From the NCBI GenBank assembly GCA_007570785.1, contig ML662442.1, positions 33,775,909 through 33,839,908 on the forward strand: 64,000 bases of DNA, read 5' to 3'. Positions 1 through 10,505 of the stretch are shown one piece after another. A model generated the notes under the pieces. It was not told the DNA's origin. It saw only the letters and a program-made list of their open reading frames with translations, and searched no databases. Source of the DNA: Antilocapra americana (lineage: Eukaryota; Chordata; Mammalia; Artiodactyla; Antilocapridae). The translations under genes were made by a program, and so were the position numbers. How positions within the stretch are numbered: the first letter of the stretch is position 1; each line of letters starts with the position of its first letter.

Positions 1-158
1 TCAATCCCTGATTCCAGAAGATCCCCTGGAAAGGGAAATGGCAATCCACTCCAGTATTCTTACCTGGAGAACCCCATGGACAAAGGAGCCTGGCATGCTA
101 CAGTCTATGGGGTTGCGAAGAGTCGGACATAACTCAGTGACAGAATACACACACACAT
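1..158 (+). mobile_element. Bov-tA/Bov-A type SINE fragment
   Basis: The window opens inside a ruminant SINE. The segment carries the body typical of Bov-tA: a box near 20-50 that reads as 'agatcccctgga', the 'ccactccagtattctt' motif near 47-61, and the terminal 'gagtcggacata' box near 119-131. It ends in a short CA microsatellite (about 147-157). The tRNA-like head is cut off by the window edge. It appears to sit against an L1 3' end that follows directly. Confidence 0.85.
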
Positions 159-257
159 AGCTGATTAACTTCGCTGTACAGCAGGAACTAACAAAACATT
201 GTAAAACAATTACTCCAATAAAGTAAACTAATAAAAATAAATCTTAAAAAAAAGAAA
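159..257 (+). mobile_element. L1 3'-end fragment
   Basis: The sequence 'cgctgtacagcaggaacta' followed by an A-rich stretch with 'ccaataaag' matches the 3' UTR end of artiodactyl L1 elements, finishing in A-rich sequence. The SINE before it probably inserted into or next to this tail. The subfamily cannot be assigned by eye. Confidence 0.55.
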
Positions 258-1196
258 GAATAAATGTGGTTCCTGTCCACCCTATAAGGCTGTTGCCCCG
301 AATAAATGAGCTAATACTCAAAAGACAGTTAAAATTTCCTTGGAATAATTCTGATATATAAGTTCAGTCATTTTTAATGAACTTTACTGCCGTTGTTTTT
401 GTTACTGTTTTTACTGGTACCAGGGGCTTGCAGTAACTATATCTACAAGCCTTTGAACACCACTTGAGCATATCTTTATTATTACTTTTTTAAAAGTCCC
501 TTATTTCTTTGTGTGAGCTTGGGAGTCATTTCCTTCTGTGCTTAGTGTTGCTTTGGAGAAACAGCCAGCTGTCTCTACAATTTGTTATTTCTGGCCACAT
601 ACTCTGTTATTTAGGTACTCTTCTTTGTTCGGCTAAGATACCATGTCCATTAAACCATTCGTAGTCTGGAGAAACTATAATTGTGCTGTTCTTGGCATGC
701 AAAATGAAAGACACTGGGAGATTGAAAACTGGAGGTAAAGGAGGGCTTAAATGTCACTGTAGGTCTTTAACTATTTTTTTAATAAAAAGAGATAATAAAT
801 TTTTTAAAACTTTAATTCTATATAAATTGCCTATTACCAGTGTGAGTGCTCTGATGAAAGATTATTAAACTATCCATTAAGCTGGCATACAGAGCTAAAG
901 GGAAGGGACTTAGGGGATTGGAGAAGCAGTTAACCTTCTCCCCAGTTTAATGGTATTGTCTGTAAGGATCAGGTAGCATGTCTTCTCTTTGGCTTGTACT
1001 CCTGGACCAAGACCTGCAGCTCCCAGCTTTTAAGACTCCATCATGGCACAGGCTTGGGCACTTCATGATGTCATAGAAAACCGCAGAGGCATCTTGAATG
1101 TTGAATGTACCAAGTATCTTTGGTTTTTCTTGAACATGGTTTATTCTGAGGCTGCTCTGATACTCTTAGCACATAATCTGAGTGATTACAAAACAG
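258..1196. other. Single-copy A+T-rich sequence, no gene seen
   Basis: No recognised repeat, exon-like reading frame or RNA gene. The short frames here (for example about 683-868) have no recognisable protein motif. Confidence 0.5.
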
Positions 1197-1305
1197 ATGG
1201 AGAAGGAAATGGCAACCCACTCCAGTATTCTTGCCTGGAAAGTCCCATCGACAGAGGAGTCTGGCAGGCTACAGTCCACTTTGCAAAGAGTTGCAAAGTG
1301 ATGTC
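1197..1305 (+). mobile_element. Bov-A SINE monomer fragment
   Basis: A roughly 110-bp piece with the Bov-A body ('ggagaaggaaatggcaaccc', then the Cys-Leu-Glu-like 'cttgcctgga' box and 'ggctacagtcca'). The tRNA-related head is missing, and the 3' end diverges after about 1290. Confidence 0.8.
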
Positions 1306-1376
1306 ACTTACAGAAAAGTTATTTCATTCTCATTATAGCCCTAAGGAATGAGGAAGGTAGAGACTGGTCTCATTTT

Positions 1377-2465
1377 GTTGTTGTTGCTGTTCAGTTGCCC
1401 AGTCACGTCTGACTCTGCGACCCCATGGACTGCAGCAGGCCGGGCCTCCCTGTCCCTCACCATCTCTCAGAGCTTGCCCAAATTCATGTTCATTGCAATG
1501 GTGATGCCATCCAGCCATCTCATCCTCTGACACCCTCTTCTCCTTCTATCCTCGATCTTTCCCAGCATCAGGGACTTTTTCAATGAGCTATCTGTTCACA
1601 TCAGATGACCAAAATACTGCAGCTTCAGCTTCAGCATCAGTCCTTTCAGTGAACATTCAGGGTTGATCTCCTTCCTGTCCAAGGGACCCTCAGAGTCTTC
1701 TCCAGCACCACAGTCAGAAGGCATCAGTTCTTTGGTGTTCTGCCTTCTTCACAGTCCAGCTCTCACAACCATATGTGACCACTGGGAAGACTATAGCCTT
1801 GACTATATGGACGTTGGTCAGCAGAGTAATGTCTCTGCTTTTCAACACACTGTCTAGGCTTTTTCATCACTTTCCTGCCAAGAAGGAGTTGTCTGCTGAT
1901 TTCATGGCTGCCGTCACCATCTCAGTGATTTTGGAGCCCAAGAAGAGAAAATCTGTCACTACTTCCACCTTTTTCTTTTCTATTTGCCATGCAGTAATGG
2001 GGCTGGACGCCACGACTTCATTTTTTTAATATTTAGTCTTTTGACAGCTCTTTCACTCTCCTCCTTCACCCTTATCAAGAGACTCTTTAACTCCTCTTCA
2101 CTTCCTACCATCATAGGGATATCATCCACATATCTGAGGTTGTTGATGTTTCTCCCGCCTATCTTGATTCCAGTTCGTAACTCATCCAGCCTGGCACTTC
2201 TCATGATGTGCCCAGTGTATAGGTTAAACAAACAGGGTGACAGCAGACAGCCCTGTCATGCTCCTTTCTCAATCTTGAACCAATCAGTTATTCCATACAG
2301 GGTTCTAACTGTTGCCTCTTGAGCCGCATACAGGTTTCTCAGAAGATAGGTAAGCTGGTCTGGTATTCCCATCTTTCTAAGAGCTTTCCACAGTTTGCCA
2401 TAATCCACACAGCTAAAGCCTTTAGCATAGCCAATGAACCAGAGATAGATGCTTTTTCCTGAAAT
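1377..2465 (-). mobile_element. BovB LINE, 5'-truncated, antisense
   Basis: Reads on the minus strand as the 3' third of a BovB (RTE-clade) LINE. The 3' terminus lies at the left, recognisable from the complement of 'gagtcggacacgactgagc'. The reading continues leftward-to-rightward back into the reverse transcriptase. Frames at 1980-2231 (minus) and 2256-2489 (minus) show degraded RT: 'NLRYVDDIP' stands at the YADD catalytic box, where family members have Y-A-D-D, and 'VDYGKLWKAL' is further upstream. Stops and frameshifts make it dead. A 9-bp direct repeat TCTCATTTT at 1368-1376 and 2466-2474 is a plausible target-site duplication. Confidence 0.9.
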
Positions 2466-2474
2466 TCTCATTTT

Positions 2475-4266
2475 ATAGAGAAGGAACAAAGGTTCAGGGA
2501 ATCTGAGCAGCCACTAGAATCTCAGTCAGGGGAGAACTTAACCAGGAGACTTGAGCACCGTTTTCTTTCCGCCACCCAGTTCCACATCTTACTGTGGTAT
2601 TTTCATTTTGACAGGAATCAGAGTCCTGTGCTGAAGGCAGGTAACCACTTAACTGAGGGCTTCAGACATCAACACAGAGAGAGGAAACTGATTCTTTCAG
2701 TGAAGCCCTGAGTTATGCAACATAAATTACTGCCTTTGCCTCCTCATTACCTGCCAGTTGTGTGATCACAGGCAAGTTACAGAAAATTGTCTGTGCTTCA
2801 CTTCTCCTGTTTATGAAATGGAAATAGCTATATCTGCCTCAGAGGATTTTTCTGACAATTTCCTGAAATACTACCTGCACGATATTCTTGTCACATAGCA
2901 GATCTCACCAAACCTCATCTACTCTTCCCTTTTTCTTCCCCATTTTACCAACACACGAGGCAGGCCATGCAAAGCCAGGATCCTAAGCTCACCCAGACCC
3001 TGCAAAGACCCTTCTGAACACTCCTCTTCACTTTTGCTCTCAGCCCTTTCTCCTACCCCCTCAGTTCCTGTGTCCAGCCACACCAACCTTCCTTCCCTGC
3101 TCGAACTAGCCACCCATTTTTCCTCCACAGTGCACGCTGGGTCCCCTGGCTGAAGCCCACCTCCTTGCCCTCCTCCTGCCCTCCTCTGTCCTCATGCTCC
3201 AGGTATAAGCCAAGTCCCTCCTTCAAGAAGGACTGAAGTAGCTTCCTCCTATTGTTCTTTCTCACTGAACTTTTACTTTCCCTCTGTTATTACAATCTGA
3301 AGGTACATGCGACTCCTAGTTTACTGGTGTTGTTTCTCTCTTCTCCACTAGACTGTCACCTCCCATGTTGGCCACTGCCTCCAGGGCACCCAGGGCAGAA
3401 TGTAGCACATAAGTTGTGTCCAATAAATATCTGTGGACTGTGTGTTGGATAAATGCTTCTTTTCCCTCTCCCTTTTGGGATGCCCTCCTACAGCCTCCTC
3501 ACCAAATTATGCACTTCCTCAAAGGCACGTACCTGAACATTCCCTCCTTTTACCCCAACATTTATTCATACATTATCGTGAATGAGGTGTTTCATGATTC
3601 CTTAATCACATTACTAATTTTCCAAGGGCTAAGACTCATTGAAGATCTTTTTTGGAATTCCCCATAAACCTGGTAGAAAAGCTGTGAAGGCTATCAGTGC
3701 TCAGTATTTCTTGATGAATGAATAAATCAAGCAGTCAATCCTGGTATAATCCTTTTGCACAGAGAAAATCTTCACTTAGCAAATACAAACAGACTATTGC
3801 AGCAAAACAGTTTCTCACCATGACACATTGCTGTAGTCCCTCTTCTGGAGTTACTATTTTGAGTTTCAGTGAGTAGCGAACAATCTTATCTTGAAAAGGG
3901 AATTGGATTTATTTTTAATAAGAAAGCCTGAATTGGAAGCTTGAATTTTTCCCCAAAATTTAATAACAACACTGATAAAGCCTTACTCTCCTCAGCTAGC
4001 CCAATTTCAGATATAAGAAAACAAAGCTTCCATGTAAGCTCCTGTCTTGGTGTTAGAGCAAGACCTATAAGACCGACCCTATTTAAATTCATTGAGAGCC
4101 ATGAGAGGGTCACATAGCAGGGGCTTCTAGTCTGAGCATGATTTTAGAATCTGTCACTCCAACCCAGGTCTGGGCAGAGGCAATGAAAGGAAACATCAAG
4201 TTACTTGGAACCACCGTTCCCAAACATTTGAGGTCCTGACAGTTCCCACTGATAACCTCAGTAAGT
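2475..4266. other. Intergenic/intronic sequence with old MIR and L2 traces
   Basis: Mostly single-copy sequence. Apart from the MIR listed separately, short L2-like 3'-end motifs are visible: 'gtgtccaataaatatctg' near 3418 and 'gatgaatgaataaatcaa' near 3712. No supported exon. If HS3ST5 has 5' non-coding exons upstream of 4984, this stretch would be intron. Confidence 0.45.
2737..2905 (+). repeat. MIR SINE, degenerate
   Basis: Shows the ordered MIR landmarks: 'gccagttgtgtgatcacagg', then 'caagttacag', 'ctgtgcttcact' and 'tttatgaaatggaaat'. These match the conserved core of mammal-wide interspersed repeats in sense orientation, with heavy divergence. Confidence 0.65.
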
Positions 4267-4277
4267 AAAGACATAGC

Positions 4278-4413
4278 TTTTTAATTTTTTTTTTTTTTTA
4301 AATTTTGGCTCCACTCAGGCTGTGGAGTCCCAGTCTCCCAACCAGGGATTGAACCCACACACACCCCTTGCACTGGAAGCACAGACTCCTACCTGGACTG
4401 CCAGGGAAGTCCC
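4278..4413 (-). mobile_element. CHR-type (tRNA-Glu) SINE, antisense
   Basis: Starts with an oligo-T tract (the reversed A-tail) and ends with 'ccagggaagtccc', the reverse complement of the 'gggacttccctgg' head of cetartiodactyl tRNA-Glu SINEs. The internal 'gggattgaaccc' is the reversed B-box region. A perfect 10-bp direct repeat AAGACATAGC at 4268-4277 and 4414-4423 flanks it, as expected for a target-site duplication. Confidence 0.88.
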
Positions 4414-4653
4414 AAGACATAGCCTTTGATCTCACCCTCTTCCTCCACTCACAACTAAAACAAAATGAAAACCATGTGAGTAAAACACGTCATTGTTATG
4501 CCCCAAATGATAACTTACTGAGGGAGGATCCCAATTTCTACATTCATCCCACTATACCAAAATAGAACCTTCAGTTTCCTGGTTGCCCTGCTGCTCAACC
4601 TCAGGTTGCCCAGTTGCTCATTTTATCAGTATTTTTGAATGATTAACAACAAC

Positions 4654-4672
4654 TATATATATATATATATAT
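4654..4672. repeat. (TA)n microsatellite
   Basis: An uninterrupted TA run of about nine units within A+T-rich sequence. Confidence 0.9.
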
Positions 4673-4870
4673 TTAAAATTATTTTTACATTTTAATTTAC
4701 TTTGACAATTGCCCAGCAAGTCCTTCTAGTTAGTATCTTGCCTCTAGTTTAGTTTTGATCTTAAAACACAGGCCAAGAGAAGGAAAGTACGTTTGCCAAA
4801 TACCTGTTGTACCATGAACATTGTTAAGGTTGATGCAGCATCTGTTCTTCGGGTGACATCACTTAATCCC

Positions 4871-4942
4871 CGTAGTCCCACCCCTGCATGTAAGGGGTAG
4901 TAGTAGTCCCACCGTCCAGTAAGTAGTCCCACCGTCCAGTAA
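4871..4942. repeat. Short tandem duplication next to the HS3ST5 splice acceptor
   Basis: The 20-bp unit 'agtagtcccaccgtccagt' plus one base occurs as near-identical adjacent copies at 4901-4920 and 4921-4940. A weaker third copy of its core GTAGTCCCACC begins at 4872. The array ends about 40 bases before the splice acceptor at 4982-4983. Confidence 0.85.
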
Positions 4943-4983
4943 GCGGTGACGTCTGATGCGTCCCCTTCTCCCCCCTCTCTCAG

Positions 4984-5014
4984 GCTGCAGGAATCCTGAA
5001 GTTGATGGAGGGCC
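4984..5014 (+). other. HS3ST5: HS3ST5 5' UTR portion of the first coding exon
   Basis: A strong polypyrimidine tract (about 4961-4981) followed by CAG at 4981-4983 marks a probable splice acceptor, so the exon most likely begins at 4984. A second AG at 4989-4990 could be used instead. The remaining 5' UTR would lie on upstream exons that I cannot identify. This leader contains an upstream ATG at 5005, described separately. Confidence 0.65.
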
Positions 5015-5121
5015 ATGCTATTCAAACAGCAGGCGTGGCTGAGACAGAAGCTCCTGGTGCTGGGAAGCCTTGCCGTTGGCAGTCTCCTGTATCTAGTCGC
5101 CAGAGTTGGGAGCTTGGATAG
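5005..5121 (+). promoter_or_regulatory. Overlapping upstream ORF in the HS3ST5 leader
   Basis: An ATG at 5005-5007 lies 10 bases before the HS3ST5 ATG and in another frame. The frame stays open for 38 codons and stops at TAG 5119-5121, exactly the last three bases of the exon. Its context has G at +4 but T at -3, so it is only moderate. The HS3ST5 ATG has G at -3 and C at +4. A frame that overlaps the main start out of phase normally lowers translation of the main protein. Whether this one is translated is unknown. Confidence 0.5.
5015..5121 (+). CDS. HS3ST5: HS3ST5 coding exon 1: cytoplasmic tail and membrane anchor
   Basis: Encodes residues 1-35 and two bases of codon 36 of heparan sulfate glucosamine 3-O-sulfotransferase 5, a Golgi type II membrane enzyme. 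The translation begins MLFKQQAWLRQKLLVLGSLA and continues through a hydrophobic segment (about residues 13-31), the expected signal-anchor. The ATG at 5015 has a purine at -3, and the N-terminus agrees with what I recall of human HS3ST5. The exon ends AG|GTAGGT at 5121/5122, a strong donor. The split codon AG+G (Arg36) joins exactly in frame to the exon at 8756. No other in-frame start lies nearby. The frame is too short to stand out without splicing. Confidence 0.93.
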
Positions 5122-8100
5122 GTAGGTGATTAAACACACACTCATGCCCATGTGACTTTACATGTCTCTTGATTTAAACTTCCTTAGGACATAATTTTAA
5201 ATCTATCAATTTGTTTACCTCTCTCAACGTTGCCAAGAAACATATTTTTCTGCAGCATTGATTTTGATTAATTGAGCCTTTCAAAGAAAGAGATCCAAGT
5301 TGCTCAAACCAAGGTGTTTGTCAAGATTCATTTGTATTCTGTGTGTGTTGATGTTTGTTTTCAGTGAAGGGGTAAAGCCATGTACAGTAAAAGTGTCATT
5401 CAGTAGAGCTCTGTGTGCATCTGGATGTTGACGTCTAGCCGTAGCCAAATAGTGATGATGTATTTATGTATCTACATTTTGAAATGTATAAGTGGACAAT
5501 TAATGTGCTACCAAGAGAGTTAAAATTATGTATGAGCCTGCAAAGGAGCTCATCAAATTTGGAATCCATTGCCCCGGAAAGATGGCTGTAGACTTGGGGA
5601 GTTTTAAGCATGTTAATTAGATCTGGTTTCTAGGAACTGAACATACCAGACAAGGAGGCTGTCACTTAGAGTAATTCCCAGAAAGCAATGGAACATCCAT
5701 GGAGAGGAAATTTACAGAGCTAGGGTTTGGCTCTAAATAAGCCAACATTGAAAGGCACTAGACCTGCGGAAGTCCCAGCAATGTCAGCTAGCTTCACATT
5801 GAATGCTTCTGAATTGTCCCACTTCTGGAATGATTGGAAAGGACACAGAAGTTAATTTCTGAAATGTGAAACTTCCTTCTTTGCCCTTTAAAATTAATTC
5901 TTTCACGTAAAAGACAATTCAGTTCCCATTTCGTGTCCAACTCTTTGCAACCCCATGGACTTCTCTAGGTCAGAACACTGGAGTGGGTAGCCTTTCCCTT
6001 CTCCAGCAGATCTTCCCAACCCAGGGATCAAACCCAAGTCTCCTGCATTACAGACAGATTCTTTACCAGCTGAGCCCCAAGGGAAGCCCCATGAATATGC
6101 AGCCACACATTAAAATAAAAATACCTTCCTTACAATTTTTCTTTTCTATAGATCTTATCACACAAATATTTAACAAGTAATATAATAATGGTTTTTTCCT
6201 TCAGCCAGTGTTAATTTTGATTGATAAAATGAACCCTTTGATGCTTTTCAATTCAAAATTCCTGAGTAAACTTCCTATTCACTAGTTGCTAACCATGGGA
6301 AACGATATAGCCCAGAGCTTATCACTGACTCCAAGTAGTTCCCTAAAGTAGTGCTTGTTGTTAGTGAAAACCCTTCATGGGGTGCCATTGTCCTATGTCC
6401 ATAATGGAACTTTTATATCAAGTTCTTCCTAATATTTTTAATTTTTTTCTAATCATTTGCTTGGAATAATTGATCTAATGATCATTATTAGCACGTTAGT
6501 TATTTAGTTGATAACTTTTCATTTTTAACCTGGTCCCTAGTCTCTAATGGGGTAACTTTTATGAGGACTTGGGTTGCTTTGCTTTCTCAAAACCTCTCAC
6601 TTGAGAGTCTGAGCAGGAGTTGGCACATGTTGACATAAGCTTGTCCTTTAGAAACTGAAGAGCCTGCTCTCTTGGTAGAAGGCTGAGCTCAGTTACTTCT
6701 ACTGTCCTTTCCAATCCGAAAATTTCTTATTTTTTAGTCTGGAGTCCATGCCTGATCTCTAGGAATTAGGAATACGATATATTCTCTCATCTTGAATAAG
6801 GGAATCCAAAAAGCAATTGTTCAGTGGGGAATGAGCTCCCATGATAGAAGGTAAATAAAGGAAAGAAGGAAAATGGCCTTTTCTAGATGTAGGGAAATTT
6901 CTTTCCAGCTCAAACAAAGCAGAGAGTGTTTCAGCCTCTCTCACCTTGGATTCTGTGAGAGAATCAAGTCCTATAGGAAAACATTTGATTGACCATTTCC
7001 TTACTTCTCCCAAGGATAGCATCATTCAAAATGCTGAAATAGATGGAGAAAAGTCCATCTATTACATTCAATGGATGGCTTAAGGAATTTGGATTTAATT
7101 TTCAATTAGAGCACAGCAAGACCTAAAAGATGAATTTGTGGTATTCCAATCAATGTCACAATTAAAAACGTACTTTGAATATATATGTATTGCTACTTTT
7201 ATATCTTCCATTTAGAGCTCTAGCATATCAATCCTATTGACAAATTTATAAAAACAACATTCATTTTCTCTAAAATATTAACTGATAAACCATATTTTTA
7301 ATAGTGTGCTATATGTTCATGCTTTACACAATGATCAAAAGTTGTTTTTAAAATCATAAAAAACTCACTGAAAAATAAAGTATGTTCATAAGCATTAAAA
7401 GGGAGAACTGCTTAAACAGTGCAGGTGAAGCCCCTTCTCAGTTCTGCAGAATGCCTTGGTATAACCTTGAGATTTCTCCCTTCTCCTTTTAATTGTAAAC
7501 ATTACAGAAAATAAAAAAGATTCAGTGGGGTCTCTGGAAGAGCAAGAGACAGCCTCATTGCTCTACAGAGAGGAGAACATCAACTCCAAATAATTAGGGT
7601 AACAAGAAGCTTCAGTTGGAGGAATTGGTTTAACAGCCATTTTGACTAATATTATACCCTTTAACAAGAAAGTGAAAATGCCTTCTCAAGTAAACTCATG
7701 AAAATTATAATGAATTTCAGTTCAATTCTAGACTATACCCAAAAGGAAATTCAATTTACTAACCATATAAATTGGCCACACCAAATTAAATAGCCACTCC
7801 AGTCTGACATCATTGAGACTGTTACCACACCTTTCTCTCTGAAAAAAAGCAGCAGTGGTTGTTCCTTCCTTTGGGCAATGTTGAAGTGGAAATCCTCTTT
7901 TCTGGCTCCATCCAATGCCTTCCTTCCTTCACAGATTTGAGTCCCTGATTTAAGTGCAGTTGGCAGTGAGGACCTCAGGTTTCTGGGGCTGCCAAGGTCT
8001 TGTTGATTTCTGGTCCCAGGTGTAATAGGTGATATACAGCACTTGCTGATTGCATTGGATTTGCTCCTACATTCAGCAAAATAAAAACATAAGCCTGACC

Positions 8101-8755
8101 TTTTTAGATAGAAAGAGAAAGAGAGGCAGGAGAAATATGTACTCTGCTAGCTGTCCCCAGGGCCAAAGGCAGAAATTCTCATAGAATGAAAAGCTCAGCA
8201 AGTGCCAAGATTGGAATTTTGTAGGTTGATGATGCAAATAGTCAAGGGCAGAAACGGGACCTCTTTTCAGATTCTATCTCAAAGATTTTCAGAGTCATAT
8301 GAGTGCAGTTGAGCTGTAATAAAATAATGCCACACAAAACCCACAGGATGTGGCCTCCTAGCTGCCCTTTAGCCTCCCAGCTGAAGATTCTAATCTTTTA
8401 TCTTTCATATTTTCTAAATGATGCTAACTGGTGAGCTGTTAAAAGGCTATTAGTATGGTTGGTGTCACTTGTCTGTCCTGTGCTGTGAATGTCAGTACAC
8501 GCTGTAGTCAATTAAGTGCTTGGTGAATAAAAATTTTAAGAAGCACTAATAAAAATATCCCATCAATTATGTGTGCTCCATTTAATACAGGGTTGCTTAA
8601 AATAAAATTTCCCAAACATAGGTTGATTATGGATTGCAGTAGGCAGGGAACAGTGGTTTTATTTATGCATTTAAAGTCTTGCTCTGACTGGGGAACCAGA
8701 GAAATGAGAAGTTAGTTGCAATGAGCTCCTTAGAGTGTCTCTCTGTTGCTTACAG
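5122..8755 (+). other. HS3ST5: HS3ST5 last intron (3634 bp)
   Basis: Runs from donor GTAGGT (5122) to acceptor TTGCTTACAG (ending 8755), phase 2. Apart from one antisense Bov-tA SINE (about 5908-6092), it is largely free of recognisable repeats and A+T-rich. I see no internal exon. A frame open from 8721 into exon 2 includes intron sequence and an ATG, but the clean splice junction makes that start unlikely. Confidence 0.88.
5908..6092 (-). mobile_element. Bov-tA SINE, antisense, in the HS3ST5 intron
   Basis: Begins with 'cgtgtccaactctttgcaac' (reversed SINE 3' body) and ends with 'gctgagccccaagggaagcc' (reversed tRNA-like head). The middle has 'ggatcttcccaacccaggga'-type sequence. Moderately diverged. 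Confidence 0.88.
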
Positions 8756-9686
8756 GCTACAACCCATCTGCCCCATCGAAGGCCGATTCGGAGCCCGTGG
8801 TCAGGCTGAATTCCCCCTGCGTGCCCTGCAGTTTAAGCGTGGCCTGCTGCATGAGTTCCGGAAGGGTAACTCTTCCAAGGAGCAGGTACATCTTCATGAC
8901 CTGGTCCAGCAACTTCCCAAGGCCATTATCATTGGAGTGAGGAAAGGAGGCACCAGGGCCCTGCTTGAGATGCTGAACCTCCATCCAGCAGTGGTCAAAG
9001 CCTCTCAAGAAATCCACTTTTTTGACAATGATGAGAATTATGCCAAGGGCATTGAGTGGTATAGGAAAAAGATGCCTTTTTCCTACCCTCAGCAAATCAC
9101 AATTGAAAAGAGTCCAGCATATTTTATCACAGAGGAGGTTCCGGAAAGGATTTACAAAATGAACTCATCCATCAAGTTGTTGATCATTGTCAGGGAGCCA
9201 ACCACAAGAGCTATTTCTGATTACACTCAGGTGCTAGAGGGGAAGGAGAGGAAGAATAAAACTTATTACAAGTTTGAGAAGCTGGCCATAGACCCTAATA
9301 CCTGCGAAGTGAACACGAAGTACAAGGCAGTAAGAACCAGCATCTACACCAAACATCTGGAAAGGTGGTTGAAGTACTTTCCAATTGAGCAATTCCATGT
9401 TGTTGATGGAGATCGCCTCATCACAGAACCCCTACCAGAACTGCAACTCGTGGAGAAGTTTCTAAATCTTCCCCCAAGGATAAGTCAATACAACTTGTAT
9501 TTCAATGCCACCAGAGGGTTTTACTGCTTGCGATTCAACATTATCTTTAACAAGTGCCTGGCGGGTAGCAAGGGACGCATTCATCCAGAGGTGGACCCCT
9601 CTGTCATTACCAAATTGCGCAAATTCTTTCACCCTTTCAATCAAAAATTTTACCAGATCACTGGGAGGACATTGAACTGGCCCTAA
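8756..9686 (+). CDS. HS3ST5: HS3ST5 coding exon 2: heparan sulfate 3-O-sulfotransferase domain
   Basis: Encodes residues 36-345 and the stop codon TAA. The enzyme transfers sulfate from PAPS to the 3-OH of glucosamine in heparan sulfate in the Golgi lumen. HS3ST5 products are known to include antithrombin-binding and herpesvirus gD-binding sites. Visible landmarks: the 5'-phosphosulfate loop PKAIIIGVRKGGTRA (about 90-104), the catalytic-region Glu in SQEIHFFD (about 119-126), the 3'-phosphate loop REPTTRAISDY (about 182-192), the conserved Cys pair in FYCLRFNIIFNKC (293 and 303), and the SKGRIHP PAPS loop (about 307-313). N-glycosylation sequons occur near 74, 172, 203 and 286. The frame is intact. 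The joined protein is 345 residues; I recall 346 for human, the difference lying in the stem near residues 46-53. Confidence 0.97.
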
Positions 9687-10500
9687 AATAATAAGTCATA
9701 CAACACTGTGTGTTGTGCCTGGAAACAGACAATGTCTCTTCTAGATTAAAATATGCACTTTTCCTAGACACAACCGTCCACATCATTTTTCCATGTATAC
9801 TTGTACATACGCAGTGTGTAACCAAATATAAGATCAGCTCTTTTTCTACTGAAAATTTATAAAAAAAAAAAAAAAAACCACCAATTTGCGGTCTACATAG
9901 TTGCATCTTTTATGCTATTTACAAAAAGAAGAGGTGGTGGTACTGGGAAAAAGTGACTTCAGCGATTCTCAAAGAGTTAGTCTTCCTTCAAGTCAGGATT
10001 TGTCGCCTGCCATTTTCATAGATTTAAGCCAAAAGATGAACATGTGAAAAGGTACCAATGGCTGTGAAGTTTCAGGAAGTAGAGGATTCAGTTGTGCATA
10101 CTTTTCTAAGGGAAAGCTGACTCTAATTCAGTTGCTGAATTGATGCCATGAAAACAGAAAAAATACTATTTTCTTATTATTTAAAAGAATGTCTTATCTC
10201 ATAAAATTGACATCATTCCAAAGTTCCTGTGGTGATTTTGCACTATCGTTTTCTCGTATGGACCATGGTGTCACTTGTAGCATGTCAATCACACGTCGGA
10301 AAGTTGAGTCCTTTTGCTTCCATGTTCTGTGTCAACAAAGAGAAGTGTCATGTACATAATGTATATAGTTGTAAATACTGCTTTCACACTAAGTAATTCT
10401 ATTTTGTAAACCGAATATGGCTATTTAATTTATTGTGAAAATTAAATTTATTGTGGTATTTAAAAAATGGAATGGATTAAAATTACTCTATGTGCAATTT
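9687..10500 (+). other. HS3ST5: HS3ST5 3' UTR (probable)
   Basis: Follows the TAA with no further splice need. It carries an internal A17 run at 9861-9877 and A+T-rich, ARE-like stretches around 10340-10480. The end near 10500 is inferred from the poly(A) signals listed next. A longer form reaching about 10920 is possible. Confidence 0.6.
10441..10481 (+). terminator. HS3ST5: Candidate HS3ST5 poly(A) signals
   Basis: Two ATTAAA hexamers lie at 10441-10446 and 10476-10481, followed by a T/GT-rich stretch ('tgtgcaatttttttt') at about 10491-10505, a usual arrangement for cleavage and polyadenylation. A canonical AATAAA at 10902-10907 is an alternative distal signal. Choice between them needs 3'-end read data. 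Confidence 0.5.
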
Positions 10501-10505
10501 TTTTT

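Noticed and set aside
8721..8755. In-frame ATG at 8721 as an alternative HS3ST5 start
   Set aside because: It lies in the polypyrimidine/acceptor region of the intron. Splicing from 5121 to 8756 restores the expected membrane anchor in frame, so the ATG would need an unspliced or internal-promoter transcript.
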